Shown here in pieces: positions 11,401 through 22,718 of a stretch of DNA of 64,000 bases (position 1 is the stretch's first letter; each line of letters opens with the position of its first letter). The notes under the pieces were generated by a model. The model had not been told where the DNA came from. It worked only from the letters and a program-made list of their open reading frames with translations, and searched no databases. The stretch is from contig CM048841.1 of assembly GCA_026545765.1 (NCBI GenBank), forward strand, positions 4,039,712 to 4,103,711, written 5' to 3'. The translations under genes and the position numbers were made by a program. The DNA is from Plantago major. Lineage: Eukaryota; Streptophyta; Magnoliopsida; Lamiales; Plantaginaceae.

Positions 11401-12890
11401 GGTAGGAGAGGATAGGATCCATGTTCACTGACTTTGTTTTGATGCGAGCATGTTATGCAAGTAAGAAGCGTTACATTTATGTGTATGCTTGTATATGCAC
11501 AGACAAGAGTCATATGACAGCAGAAAAACTATGCTCCTGGATAGAAAATATACTTTAATGTATGGAGTTCCTAGGTGCTATTAGCTTCTGGTTTCTTTGC
11601 CTACATCTTAACCAATCCGTAGAGTTGATAATTAGTAAATAACAGTTCTGAATCATGCAAATAAGTTTCTAATCCAGTATTGATAGTGTTCTTTCAGGAC
11701 GTAGACAAAGTGAATTCCTGCATCTGAAATGATTAAACATAAATAGTAGTATCTTTTTTTCCTCAGAAATTTTCTGCACTTTTTTTTTTCTTCCCCTTGT
11801 CTCTTGGTAGAGCTACGATGTGTGATTTATTAATTATGTTGTTTGATTTAACCGACCCCCCCCCCTGCCACCTATGTATAAATGAAAAGGAATATATTCT
11901 TCACTTGTTTATGAGTTACACCCTCCCTGTTGCTGATTTAACACTAACAAAGAAGGCTTTCTCCAGACAACTAGGAGTAAAGTAATATGTTAAGCTATGG
12001 GTTAGACTTCCCTCCATCTAGCTGATTTGAGATTAAGAGAGATGTGTTTGTTTCTTCGAATTCCTAATTTACCAAGTGAAGAGTTTAGTGGGAGGGTGAT
12101 ATCGTGTACCAAAGGATACTTCTGAATTACCTGCTGGAATTCTACTTACGAAAAGAACAACGGACTATTATCAGGAGACTTCCAAACCCATCTTTAGAAA
12201 TCATCAAATGCTAAAACGGTGCTGTGTATAACCCCAGCCATCATTTGGATCATCGAAGAAATAATTCATCCAAATAGATATGTTTAGACCTCTTATTACC
12301 ACTATATTTTGAAAATTCATTCATTAGCTCTTCGGTTGAAGTGACCCTTGGGTCTATGATTAGTAGCCTCACATATCCAGTTATTTAATGTTTGAAAATG
12401 TCCCATTATAGGAAACTATGAGTGGGATCTGGAACATTTATTGCGTGGATCAGAAGAACATGAATCATACTGGAATTCAACTCTCTTAATATCAATTGGT
12501 TTCTCTAACTTGTAATGCATCACATGAATTTCCTTGAAGTTAAATCACGTCTTTATTGTTTTGAGAAGCATATCAGGAATTCATTTATTAGTTTGCTACT
12601 TTCTGTTGCTCCTCAATTCCTCCTCCCCTTTTCCCTTTCTTTTCCTTTTTTATGTCAGATTGATGGTGCTCTTATGAATGTGCTGTATTTGTTGTACTGG
12701 ACTTGTTGAAGAATATGCGTGAAACAGGAAAATACAGTAGTCTAACAATGATCTTCCTGGTTGTTATGCAGCTATTTCTGGAGTAGCTGCGTACAATAAT
12801 CACAAGTTAAAAAAGGAAGCTTCTCGGGTCATCTCAGCTGAGCCTGCCGAGTCTATTCCATTGGTTCAAACATCAACCTCAAATTCGTGA
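8486..12890 (+). CDS. Sugar-phosphate/phosphate translocator (NST/TPT superfamily)
   Basis: Seven exons: 8486-8587, 9408-9515, 9598-9632, 9962-10074, 10198-10459, 10553-10821 and 12772-12890. They join in phase to 335 residues. The protein begins MADRSRKLVKEELRTYAYIL and matches from memory the Arabidopsis 'probable sugar phosphate/phosphate translocator' At3g14410/At1g53660 along its full length (family about 340 aa). It is an all-helical membrane protein with about ten hydrophobic segments. Family signatures include SSKEINFPYPLGLTLVHM early, AFAQMLKAIMPVAVFILGV in the middle and TIRVAGVVKDWVVV (VVKDW at residues 267-271). The tail KLKKEASRVISAEP is hydrophilic and cytosolic by family analogy. 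Substrate and exact membrane (Golgi or plastid) are not settled for this subclade. All introns are GT-AG except intron 5, which appears GC-AG. No lesion is visible. Confidence 0.93.
9021..9121. repeat. Short tandem repeat in intron 1, MITE-like tail
   Basis: Three copies of a 38-39-bp unit built on GGGAAGTTGAGTTTGGGACA, ending TTCGGGATGGAGGAAGTATA. That end resembles the right terminus of common plant Stowaway-type MITEs (GGGACGGAGGGAGTA). I could not find a matching left end, so this may be a decayed MITE remnant. Confidence 0.6.
9155..9397. repeat. Three-copy tandem repeat reaching the intron 1 acceptor
   Basis: CAATTTTCTTCTCATGGCTA followed by ATATAGTTATTGAATT occurs three times with spacing of about 105-115 bp. 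The last copy ends ten bases before the GGTGCAG acceptor of exon 2. The intervening blocks share CGGGTGTAAGAAATC and GCCAATGTTTGCCT. The repeat therefore probably grew by duplication of the intron's own 3' part. Confidence 0.8.
10822..12771. other. Long intron 6 of the translocator gene
   Basis: About 1.95 kb of AT-rich non-coding DNA between the last two exons. A short direct repeat containing CTGGGAATGGAAGT occurs at about 10966 and 11078. I see no gene or clear transposon terminus inside it. Confidence 0.6.
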
Positions 12891-13339
12891 GAAACAACAC
12901 ATTCTTTGAAGACTACTGACAAAAGAATGTCTAAAGGCAACCTATAACACAGATCTTTTCATTGGAGCAACTATATATTGTTTGATAGACTGATACTGGT
13001 GCAGGAGAATGATCATCTCGTGGTTTTTTATATCCGATCACATGGAAAATTGAATTATACGTCCGTGGGTAGGAAAAAGCGTAGAACCATAATATGTAAA
13101 AGGTTAAGATTTTTATGACCTTCATTGTTTTTACCGAGCAAGGTTGTGCTGATTGTATATAGAATGGCAATAGGCAAATATTACCTGATCAATTTGTTCT
13201 GTTTGTTGTTTTCTTTTGGAAATTTCACCTAAAAATACGCCTCAACCCTAGTATAAAGTTTTTGGGGGCGGATGGAGCAGTATTTGTGTATGAACAACTT
13301 GGAATAACAAGGGACAAAATAAGTTGGAATGCTTTACAC
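12891..13339. other. 3' flank of translocator gene
   Basis: Presumed 3' untranslated region and spacer. There is no clear poly-A signal I would defend and no coding frame. Confidence 0.4.
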
Positions 13340-13905
13340 TTCATGGAGACCTAAAACACCCTCTTGTTTTGCTATTTTCTTTAGTATTTCTGATTGTTGC
13401 ATGTACACAATCATGTAAAGATTTTGAACATTTCAAAATAATGGACGAATTTTCCGATATATTCGTTAGTAAACTGGACCACAATAATTATAATGAGTCT
13501 TGGTTGGTCCAAGTAAGCCCAATATGAATCTTCTAGATCGGCCCACCCACACAAACCCTAACCATTGTAGTTGTGTCCTATATATACTTCGTGTGTTTCT
13601 TATCCTAGGTATTATGTGGTTTTCTTTCTCGTCGTTTCAGAGAGAGGTTTATGTTCAGTAAGAAACAAACAAAAATGCTAGATCTAAAATTTTGCCATTA
13701 TTTTCTGTCAGGGTGAAAATGGTTGTCTGATCTGAAATGGGAGACGGTATATCCCGAAATTGAGCAGTATGGACGGGTCGAAAATCAGGTGTTGATCGAA
13801 CCTAGTCCATTTATAATTCATTTGATTTCCGTTACGGTCCATATTGTTGGATTTCGAGTTTCTCCCCTTTTGATCTCAAGCTTCCCTTAATGCTTATGTG
13901 TAGCT
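13340..13905 (+). repeat. R0: partial copy of the 3-kb tandem unit (distal end only)
   Basis: Homologous to 21750-22300 and 26320-26880. Shared landmarks include TTTGAACATTTCAAAATA or close variants, a segment around TGGACCACAATAATTATAAT, CGGCCCACCCACACAAACCC, then TATATATACTTCGTGTGTTT and the hairpin motif at 13768-13845. Only the distal 0.55 kb of the unit is present. The TATATATACTT block followed by a pyrimidine- then purine-rich leader looks promoter-like in all three copies, yet no coding sequence follows. Confidence 0.8.
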
Positions 13906-14258
13906 AGGATTGATCTTCATGGTCTTCTTGAAATAAAAATTACACTCAGAGACCTATAATCCTAATACAAGATTTACTAGACTAATCATACTCAGTGATT
14001 TCCTCTTTTACAATGTTCAAGTGAACCAAGAGCACTTAATCAACTTTCTGGCTAAGATAAGAACATGTGATGAGTGATCAAAATACTAACAGATATTCCT
14101 AACAAATTTTCCCCTTTTTGATCAGTCATCCACGACTATCTTTCAAGTCCTATTACAAAATTGTAATCCTGGAAGAGAAAACAATCCACCACTTAATCAT
14201 TTCAAATGATATTCAATTTTAGTTGAATTAAGTGCAGAAAGTAAACATCAACCAAAGT
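13906..14258. other. Unassigned spacer before CACTA-1
   Basis: Homology with the other tandem units ends here. The phrase TTTTCCCCTTTTTGATCAGT is reminiscent of internal regions of some copia elements, but nothing else supports that, so I leave it unassigned. Confidence 0.35.
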
Positions 14259-14264
14259 CGCTAC

Positions 14265-14520
14265 AGACCAGCGATCCGTCGCCCCAGCTCTGGCGACGGA
14301 TCGGGCGACAGATAAAAACTCCGTCGTCCCACTGGAGCTGTGGCGACGAATAGATATCCGTCGTCCAATTCGCGACGGATTGGACGACGGATTATCATGT
14401 TTGACTTTTTTTAAATTTTTTTTAAATATCGATAATTGGCGACGGATAGAATCTATCCGTCGCCCAGTGTATTATTGGAATTAGTGACGGAATCTCAAAT
14501 TCCGTCACAAAATAATTTTT
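14265..14520. repeat. CACTA-1 left subterminal repeats
   Basis: Many direct and inverted copies of the 9-10-bp motif GCGACGGAT(A), partly paired as hairpins such as ATCCGTCGC next to GCGACGGAT. In CACTA elements such motifs are the binding sites of the TNPA-type protein. Confidence 0.85.
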
Positions 14521-14709
14521 TTTTTAAATTTTGTTTTTTTAATATTAATCTCTGTTTTTCGTATTTCACCTATTTAATCAATATAATGCTCGATAATAAA
14601 TCAATAATACGAAAAATATTTCAATAAATGATAAATCAAAAATGTAATATCCGAATAAGTCTAAATTAGACTTATAATAAATCCGAACGTACATAGTACA
14701 TATACATAA

Positions 14710-16003
14710 CTAGCTACCAGACGGGGGTGGGTGCTGGCCGAACTGGGACATGAAAGCCTCCATCTGTAACCGAAGGCGCTCGTTCTCCTCTCTTCGTTCT
14801 CTGTCGCGCCGCTCCATCTCCTCCCTTTGTTGCTCCATCTCTTGAGTTAGTCGTGCAACCTGTTCCCGGACCTGCGACTGCACCATTTCCGAGACCTGGT
14901 CCTGTGTGAAAACCGGACGTCTAGACTGCTGGGATGATGATGAGGAGCACCCCGGACTAGCCAAGCTCAAACCGAGGCTCCCGAGTCCATATATTCGTCC
15001 TTTGCTGTCCGGTTTGTTGACCTCTAAGAAGATGTTGTCAACTTGTTCAGTTGACAGCACATCACCCGTCTCTTCCTCCTGCCTCGCTACCTGAGCATCA
15101 ACCTCAGCCTGAAATCGTAAATAGCAGATATCATGATCAGTTACTGTTTTTCAAAAATAACTTGTAATAGTGTACAAATATGAACTTTAAGCAACATAAA
15201 CATACCGCAATAGACGAGGCCCGGGAGTCAGTCCATACCCCGCCCTTCTGCTTGGCCTTCTTGAAGATGTCATACTTGGATTTCACCTCCCCCCGTGACA
15301 TCTGAACAACATATATAGTCAACCATTTATCATCTCACAAGTAATATAGCAGAGACACAATACATGCACGTAATGCTAGATTGAAAAAAAAAACATATAT
15401 ATACTTACCGATTGGTAATAATCAGTGAGAGTAGATCGCCTCCCAAGGTGGTGAACGACCCTTCCTGCCGCATCAGACTGAGACACCCAGTTCTGTCTGT
15501 TGATGTAGGCATTGTCCTGGACATCAGTTCGAGCCCAGTAGGCATCCCAAAGGGCCCACTCCGCTGCATCAACCTGTGGAGGCATTGGGCCATTCCGATC
15601 CCGAATGGACTTCCAAATCGACCATATCCTCAGATAGCAGTTTAGATCCCACAGTCTCGTAAACACGCCAAATCTGTGGGATCAATCTGCTGGGAATGAA
15701 GTACTCCTTCTACATTCCTAATTTCATACAACATCCAAAGTCAATATATATAACGTCACCATGTTACATCAATTTAATTAGATACAACAACATAATAGAT
15801 ATGGTGACTAACATATCACCCAAACAAAGTGGCTAACATACCACTCACATATAGTAACTAACATACCACTCACATTGTCCTAAAGTTTACTAACACAATG
15901 GTGACTAACATATCACCCAAATAAAGTGGCTAACATACCACTCACATACAGTGGCTAACATACCACTCATATTAAAACGATTATAATAACAAATAAAGGA
16001 ATG

Positions 16004-16053
<50 letters not shown>

Positions 16054-16701
16054 CGTCACCATGTTACATCAATTTAATAAAATACAACAACATAACAAAT
16101 ATGGTGACTAACATATCACCCATATAAAGTGGCTAACATACCACTCATATTAAAACGATTATAATAACAAATAAAGGAATGTCATATTTTAACTTACCCT
16201 TAGCTCATCAAAGTACTCGGCCCTCATGCGGTCTGAGATGTGAGACCAACACTCACCACCCTGCCCCGGTGGCTCTCTCCTGCTCCGGAAGATGTCACCT
16301 AGTTTGTTGTGGACCTCCCGAGGCCATAAACTGTTGTCAATGTATAAGATACAAGAAACAAATATTTATTACTTTAGTACAACAATTTATACTTGTCAAC
16401 TATCATAAGTTATGTTTTACATATTTAAGAAGAATGTATAATACTTACTTGGCAGGACCAAGAGGAAAAATCACAGGTAACCCGTCCCACGTAACGTTGG
16501 GATTCTGTGGATCCCACTCGAGGTAGGGACAATCGTCCCCCTCCTCCAGTCTGTGTCGACCGGTAGAGCCCTCGCTATGACACCGGGTGGGGTCTCGGGA
16601 ATCCGAGACTCACCGACTACAGAGCCCTCACCCCTATGACCATGTCCCGACCCAAAGACTATCATGCAATTTGGTTGGGGAATAGTGCATTTCTCTGTCA
16701 T
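14710..16701 (-). pseudogene. CACTA-1 second gene (Transposase_24/TNPA-like)
   Basis: On the - strand, open segments at 16701-16471, 15666-15376, 15322-15137 and 15060-14710 correspond to the Ptta/En/Spm 'plant transposase' family (PF03004). Diagnostic parts are LSTEQVDNIFLEVNKPDSKG followed by GRIYGLGSLG. The C-terminus is a Gln/Glu/Arg-rich coiled coil (EQVARLTQEMEQQREEMERR) ending in PPPSGS. In the family this protein binds the subterminal repeats. Introns separate the segments; the longest contains the minisatellite at 15780-16190. Splice sites were not all resolved, so whether the gene is intact is unknown. The minimum statement is a multi-exon remnant. Confidence 0.65.
15780..16190. repeat. 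Minisatellite plus (TA)n in CACTA-1
   Basis: Repeated phrases GGTGACTAACATATCACCCA and GTGGCTAACATACCACTCAC alternate at a period of about 30-35 bp. A TA dinucleotide run of about 46 bp lies at 16007-16052. The same minisatellite occurs in CACTA-2 at 38628-38915, in the same intron-like position. Confidence 0.9.
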
Positions 16702-16835
16702 GCATCTGCAAAAACATGTAACAAATACAATAAAATGTGTTAGTACGAGTTATAATACAGAACAAATTATAATAACACATGTAACCATTTTTCATGCAGA
16801 ACAGAAATACTCAATTGTTATCTACTACTAACTAG

Positions 16836-18468
16836 TTATAATACACATAATATACCGTTATCGCCGTCCTCTAAGTCTACATATTGGTCCTCGTGCAGAT
16901 CAAACAACTCATCGTCTGCTTCTATGGGATTTTCTGCTTGTTTATCGACATCCTCTTGTTGGTACGTGTTGGTAATTGAGTCGTCTTTCTCAATGTACTC
17001 CACTTTCGAGCGAGCACGAATAGGTATCGCAACTAACCATTCCGCCTTATCGCGTTTCCTGCTTGGATATTCAAGAAACACCACTTGTCGTGCTTGAGTC
17101 GCCAAAATAAATGGTTCATACTTGGTTATGTACCTCTTCTTTTGGTTCACATCAACCATTTCATACTGCTCCGACATTACGTCAACCCATTTCAGATTGT
17201 TGGCCATTAGCCTTACAACTCATTAGCCGAGCCAACAAAGACAACTCAGTGAGCTTACACCTCGGATAAACCAGCTTCCTTGATGATTCTAACAAGTCAA
17301 AGAACACCTGATCCTCGGGATTCGGTGGTTCCTCCACCTCCACCTCGGTTTCAGTGTTAGTTGTGTCCATGAACTCTGCCCCTGCAGCATCATACACCAT
17401 TTGTTCGACTCGAGCTCGAATAGCATCGCCTTCAGATGTACTTTGTTCCCCGACTTGTTCATTTTTTCTCTTCCTTCCACGCTGTATTGGTCATATGTAT
17501 TGACGGTCTTGCTTCACCATGATGATTCCATACCGATACGCAGTGAATCCATTTTTCCTCAAGTGCTGGACTACCGCTGTAGGAGTCACGTATTGCTTGT
17601 TTCTGCACTTTTTCATTGCACAAGGGCACTTTATCAACCCATCCTTTACACAAGCCGGATTTGAGATTGCAAATGCAATGAAACCTTCAACCCCTTTCAG
17701 AAAACTCGATTGAACTCTGCCATTTAGAGTACGACAATACATCCATGAACGATCGGTATTCATTGAATAATTAGATAATAACCTGACACATTTGAATTCA
17801 TTAGATCGAGGTCTATCATTTACGATAATAAATCAATTTCACAATAATTCAATCAATTGCTACATAATATAAGTTATATTAGCTTCAATCAATTGTTACG
17901 GCATTACATAATATAAGTTACATTAGCTTCAATTTTACCATAATGTTTGGTTTCATATATCAACTAATGATTACTAGTTATACAAGCCTAAAGACAAAAC
18001 GGATAAAACTCATCATTCTCTTGCAGCCCCCTCCTCACCACTTGTGACGCTCCCTACCACAGAACTTGCATTCCAACAGATCTACATCCTCCTCCCAATA
18101 TATCAGGCACATGTTCCGACAAGTAAAACGCATTTCAATAGGCCCCAAACCCCCGCCTCCCTCCATTGGAGGTATGCCATGGACGGTGCTTCCTCACCAT
18201 GATGAATCCATACATGATACTCAGGCATGAATCCATAACGTCGCAAGTGCTCGAATACTGTTGTAGGAGTTATAAATTGCTTGTTTCTGCAGGTTTCCAA
18301 TGTGCAAGGACACTTTATCAACCCCCCATTTGCACAAGCCGGACGTCCCATGGCAAACGCGATGAAACCTTTAACCCCTTCTACAAAACTCCTAGAAACT
18401 CTGCCATTTACCGCTGTACGATCGTACATCCATGAGCAGTCGAATTCATTGATACTTTTTAACGACAT
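16836..18468 (-). pseudogene. CACTA-1 TNP2 gene remnant (core deleted)
   Basis: From the 5' side on the - strand there are two transposase-associated (PF13963-like) domains. The first is 18468-18103, with GGLIKCPCTLETCRNKQF and HVWIHHGEEAPSM. The second is 17763-17491, with SWMYCRTLNGRVQSSFLKGV and GLIKCPCAMKKCRNKQYV. A linker (17400-17182) is followed directly by the DUF4216 tail (17207-16836: QKKRYITKYEPFILATQARQ). The TNP2 catalytic domain and DUF4218 present in CACTA-2 are missing, so this copy cannot make a transposase and would depend on relatives. Confidence 0.85.
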
Positions 18469-18659
18469 CGCTCCAATTGATTAGATCGTATTTAATTTAT
18501 TAGATCGATTCCAATTCGGATAAGAAGACTATAGAGATTAATTGTTAATTATTATACGTTCCTTATAATTTCATGATTAATTATTAAGTGTTCGATATGT
18601 TACAAAATTTATTAAGTGTTTTACTACTACGAGTTATAAATTATAAATTACACGTTAAT

Positions 18660-19080
18660 ATAATCAACAAATTATTCGTCGCTCAAAACACTTAACTACA
18701 TCCTCGTAATTTAGTACATATACGAATTTATCAAATCAACCAAAACTACTACATACATACATACATATCAAATTAACTAAACTAACTACATACATACTTA
18801 ACATACATATCAAATTACACATACATATCGAATTACTACATACATACTTAACATACATACTTCACTACATACATACTTAATTAACATACATACTTCACTA
18901 CATACATACTTATCAAATTAACATACATACATATTGAATTACTACATACATTCATATCAAATTAACTAAATTAACTATCAAATTACATATACAAATCAAA
19001 TTAATCAAAATACATATGCATATCAAATTACATAAAATTGATCAAATTAACTAAACAAGCTACTACATACTTCATATAAA
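18660..19080. repeat. Low-complexity ACATACATACTT tract in CACTA-1
   Basis: Irregular repeats of ACATACATACTTAACATACA and ATCAAATTA in the 5' part of the element, upstream of its genes. CACTA-2 has a corresponding tract at about 43930-44250. Confidence 0.8.
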
Positions 19081-19369
19081 CATACAATTGAGAAAACGTA
19101 GTCAAAAATCAAAAAAATCCCAAATTTCCAAAAGTTAGAGTTTAGCCAAAATACCGTTGATTCCGAAGAAAATAGCGGATGAAATTTGAAATTGATGGAA
19201 GAAACGAGCTCCTCGTCCAACGATCTTCGAATTGACACCAAGATTGAGAAGAATCGTCAACAATTGGCCGGATTTGACGAAGGCGAAATGAAGAAAAAAC
19301 GGAGGAGAAAGGAAGAAGCAGAAACGAAAATGGCATTCTGCTGGGATCAGTTCGACGTTAAAACCCTTC

Positions 19370-19620
19370 TGGGCCGACGGATACGTATCCGTTGGCCCAA
19401 AGGGCGATCCGTCGCCCCGGAGCGACGGATAGTTTATCCGTCGCTCCGGTTCTTTTTTTTAAAATATAAATATTAACGACGGATAATTTATCCGTCGTTA
19501 ATATTTAATTTTTTTTTAAAAAAAAAAGTCAAAGTATGGGCGACAGATTAATAAATTTCGTCGCCCATATAGCGACGGATAACATTATCCGTCGCCCCAA
19601 TCCGTCCCGTTTCAACAGAA
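19370..19620. repeat. CACTA-1 right subterminal repeats
   Basis: Clustered GCGACGGAT/ATCCGTCGC motifs, ending about ten bases before the terminal TTCTTGTAGTG. Confidence 0.85.
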
Positions 19621-19631
19621 TTCTTGTAGTG

Positions 19632-22600
19632 TACCAAACTCCCTAATCTCTTCATTTGTTGAGAAAAATTGTTGTATACGTTAAAATTTTAAATGTGAAA
19701 TTTACCCTCTAAATAAAATAAAGTTTTATACGGATTCGTTTCCACTATTTGAGCTGATAGATATTCTTTTCTTTCAATCAATGTGATGTTTTAAAGAATA
19801 ATTAACAATCTTCGGTTTCAATAATTCCAAAACTGGTAAAGGATGATTTGGATTGATATTGCATCAGAGAACAATGAGAGTAAAAAAAAGTAACTAACAA
19901 TATTGAATATCACTCGATAACAGCAAGACATGGATGATTACTCTTTCTATTATATCCGGTTTATGTTGAGACTTTCATTTTTGGGCACGGTATAAATATC
20001 TGGTTTCTCAACCTGTATATAAATTTATTTTGATAAGTTCATTCTAGTATCAATCTTATGAGATATAATTTTTTTTTTAAATTTTATTGTGTTGTATTTT
20101 AGTAGTAATAGTGTGTATGTTTTGTTGGTCCAGGGCCAGATAAGAGTCTAAATGGATAAACTTTTAAAAAATTGTGTGAACTTGACCCTGAATATAGACA
20201 TGTGGTGTGACGTTAGACGGGGGTTGAGAAAGTGAAGACGAGAAACAAGGTTAGGAAAGTGTATACAAGAAGAAAGAATAAATAAGGGTGAGAAGAGTCG
20301 ACTAGCTAGGTCTCTCCTTAAGACTTTATTGCCCCACTACGGCGGACACGGGTTTGCGGTAACAGTCTCCCAAGTTAAAACTTCTCTTAAACGGCTAAGT
20401 TGAACTACGACAGATGAGTTTGGCGAACCTTAATTTAAGTATTGAACAAGTGCAAAGAGAAAGCAAGTGAGAAGATAAAAAAATAAAGGAGTAGAGGGTC
20501 TGTAGGAAATGAATTTACTTCCCCTATTTATGCCTGTTTCTCAAGAACTTTAGCTCATTGGAACATACACTTACGTGTTAAGAGTAGTTCAATTCATTCA
20601 TGCATTGATCAACATATTACGTGCATTAATCACTATGTCATCTAAAGGTGAATTTTAGTGACTTTATGCTGTTTGTATAATTCTTTTCGCATACGAAGTA
20701 CACGCTACGGGGAATGCTTGTTTCCGACGTGTTGGCACAAAATGACCAATACATTGAATGGCTTGGAAGCTCATTCGTTTTACTAAAACGCCCAACATGT
20801 ATCATTCAGATCAATTTGATGTTGTTAATTGGACTGGTTTAGCGTAGTGCATCGGAATAATAGAGTTCAATCCTTAATGATACTATAAGTTTGTATATAA
20901 ACTTAAATTACTATTTTATGAATGGTAAGTAGCAAGGTAAGTATTTAAGACAAAGGTCTACATTGGTCTCAGTATGTGATGCACTACTACTACTACTAAT
21001 CCAATACGCCAGATGCATCAGACAAAATTCACAATCTCTGTTACTTTACAAACTCGTCGGATTTACAACATTGAGCTGAGTGAATTTACGTACTCTCCCA
21101 TTTATTTTGCCATTCTTCCCTAGAACACCAGTTACTTGGCCGAAAAGAAGTTGATTTTTCATTACCAAGGTGTGGAGTCTTTTTTCCGCGCCAACCTATT
21201 TTGCAATGAAATTTAAATCTAATTGTACGTACTTGTTGGATCCTTCACAAGACCACTTCTATCTTCTTTAAAAAATTATTTTTCTCAACTTTAATCATTC
21301 AAGATACCACATCTACGCTCATTCAATTGTGCCAATACACCTTCATTTTCAAAGTTGATTCACTTACCATTGAAACATTTCCACCACAAAAATATTCCCG
21401 CGTTCTAGAAATAGTGGAAAACATGCGTTCTAAATCTAAATCCTAGTGAGGCATTTGTTTCATAAGAGGAGATTTACGAATTCTCCGGACCTTTTTTGAT
21501 CAACGGTAGCTCAGTCAATACATGCTCGGATCGATCCGTCGACATCCACTGGAGAAGAGAATATAGTAGGTGGTGAATTACCTCGTTTGAAACAAACTAC
21601 TCGTTTGCTTGATTGTCAAAGGGAAACTATTGAGGATTAATGAGAATGATGATGAAACCGCGCCCCAGGAAAGTGTTGGGTGTCGATCGAGTAGTGGTCT
21701 GGTCGTTATAATTTTAAATGATAAATTGTTTTTTATTAATATTTTTTGTTTAGACCTAAATTGCCCTCATGAATTTTAATTGTCTTAAATATTTCTGTTA
21801 GTACCGTTTTCACAATCAACGTAAAGATCTGAACATTTCAAAATACTGATTAAATTTTTCGATGTATTCAATTGTAAAATGGAGCACAATTATTATTATG
21901 AATCTTGGCTGATCCAAGTAAGGCCCATTATCAAGAACCTTCTAGATTGGTCCACCCACACAAACCCTAGCCATCATATTTGTGGCCTATATATACTTCA
22001 AGTGTTTCTTCTCCCAAGTATTATAAGTTTTTATTTCTTGCTGTTTTAGAGAGAATTTTATGTTCAGTAAGAAATAAATAAAAAAAAGGCTCGATCTAAA
22101 AGTTTGCAATAACCTATCAGAGTGAAAATGGCCGCCTGATCTAAAATGGGGATGGTATATCCCGAGATTGAGTTGTATGGACGGGTTGGAAATCAATTGT
22201 TGATAGAATCTAGTCTGTTTATTATTCGTTTGATTTCCAATTCCGTTCATGCTACTGGATTTCGGGTTTCTCCCCCTTTTGATCTCAGGTTTTCCTTAAT
22301 ATTGACTTAGATAAAATTGTATTTATATTCTTGGAATTGATGTTGCGTGTGTAATTCGTAATTGTCTCTAGCCATGTTCAAAACATGATGACTTACAATT
22401 CGCTTTTTTTTGAGCAATTTGCATATTGAATTTCTTGTTTTGCTCTCTAACATCCATGATTTATTCAGGTTTATAAACATAAGTACCTTTAAAAATAAAT
22501 TTGTTCGCTCATTATCAGTTTTTGCAGCCATTTGTTATACAACAATAATGGTAATCATTCAGTGATAGTAATATTGGCTCAGATAAAATTGTTAACAAAA

Positions 22601-22718
22601 ATCAACTTTCAGAATATGTTCAATTACCTTCATTTCGCACATGTTTATAGATGTAGAGATTTTGGAGCAAGCCTATTCCAAATAATATTTTATGATGTCA
22701 AAGTGATTACATTCCCTT
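19632..22718 (+). repeat. R1: about 3.1-kb tandem unit, non-coding
   Basis: Colinear with 22719-27090 (R2). Shared landmarks in order are TTGTTGTATACGTTAAA, TTTGGATTGATATTGCA, GAGAAGAGTCGACTAG with TTATTGCCCCACTACGG, GGCTTGGAAGCTCA, then the distal block also present as R0, with TATATATACTTCAAGTGTTT and a hairpin motif at 22175-22254. No open frame of useful length is conserved between the copies, so I infer it is non-coding. I recognise no transposon family; no convincing terminal repeats are visible. The left edge coincides with the CACTA-1 right end. Confidence 0.75.

Larger units (their letters stand above)
14259..19631 (-). mobile_element. CACTA-1 (CMC/EnSpm), internally deleted copy
   Basis: The right end is TTCTTGTAGTG, the inverted form of the CACTACAAGAA terminus. 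The left end is a diverged CGCTACAGACC. Both subterminal regions are packed with direct and inverted GCGACGGAT motifs, as in CACTA elements. Genes run on the - strand and match CACTA-2 (37051-44859): duplicated transposase-associated domains, a C-terminal remnant of the TNP2 gene, and a second gene of the Ptta/En/Spm type. Compared with CACTA-2, the whole TNP2 catalytic region and DUF4218 are absent, with the junction at about 17175. The 3-bp flanks (AGT left, TAC right) do not match, so the left end may have been rearranged after insertion. Length is 5.37 kb. Confidence 0.88.

Noticed and set aside
13560-13620. TATATATACTTC boxes as promoters of real genes in R0, R1 and R2
   Set aside because: No coding sequence follows any of the three and no frame is conserved between copies; kept only as a promoter-like observation.
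13990-14140. TTTTCCCCTTTTTGATCAGT as part of a copia element
   Set aside because: A single reminiscent phrase with no LTR, primer site or coding domain nearby.
15780-16190. Regularly spaced repeats resembling a CRISPR array
   Set aside because: Units are back-to-back minisatellite repeats in an intron of a CACTA gene in a plant nuclear genome; there are no unique spacers or cas genes.
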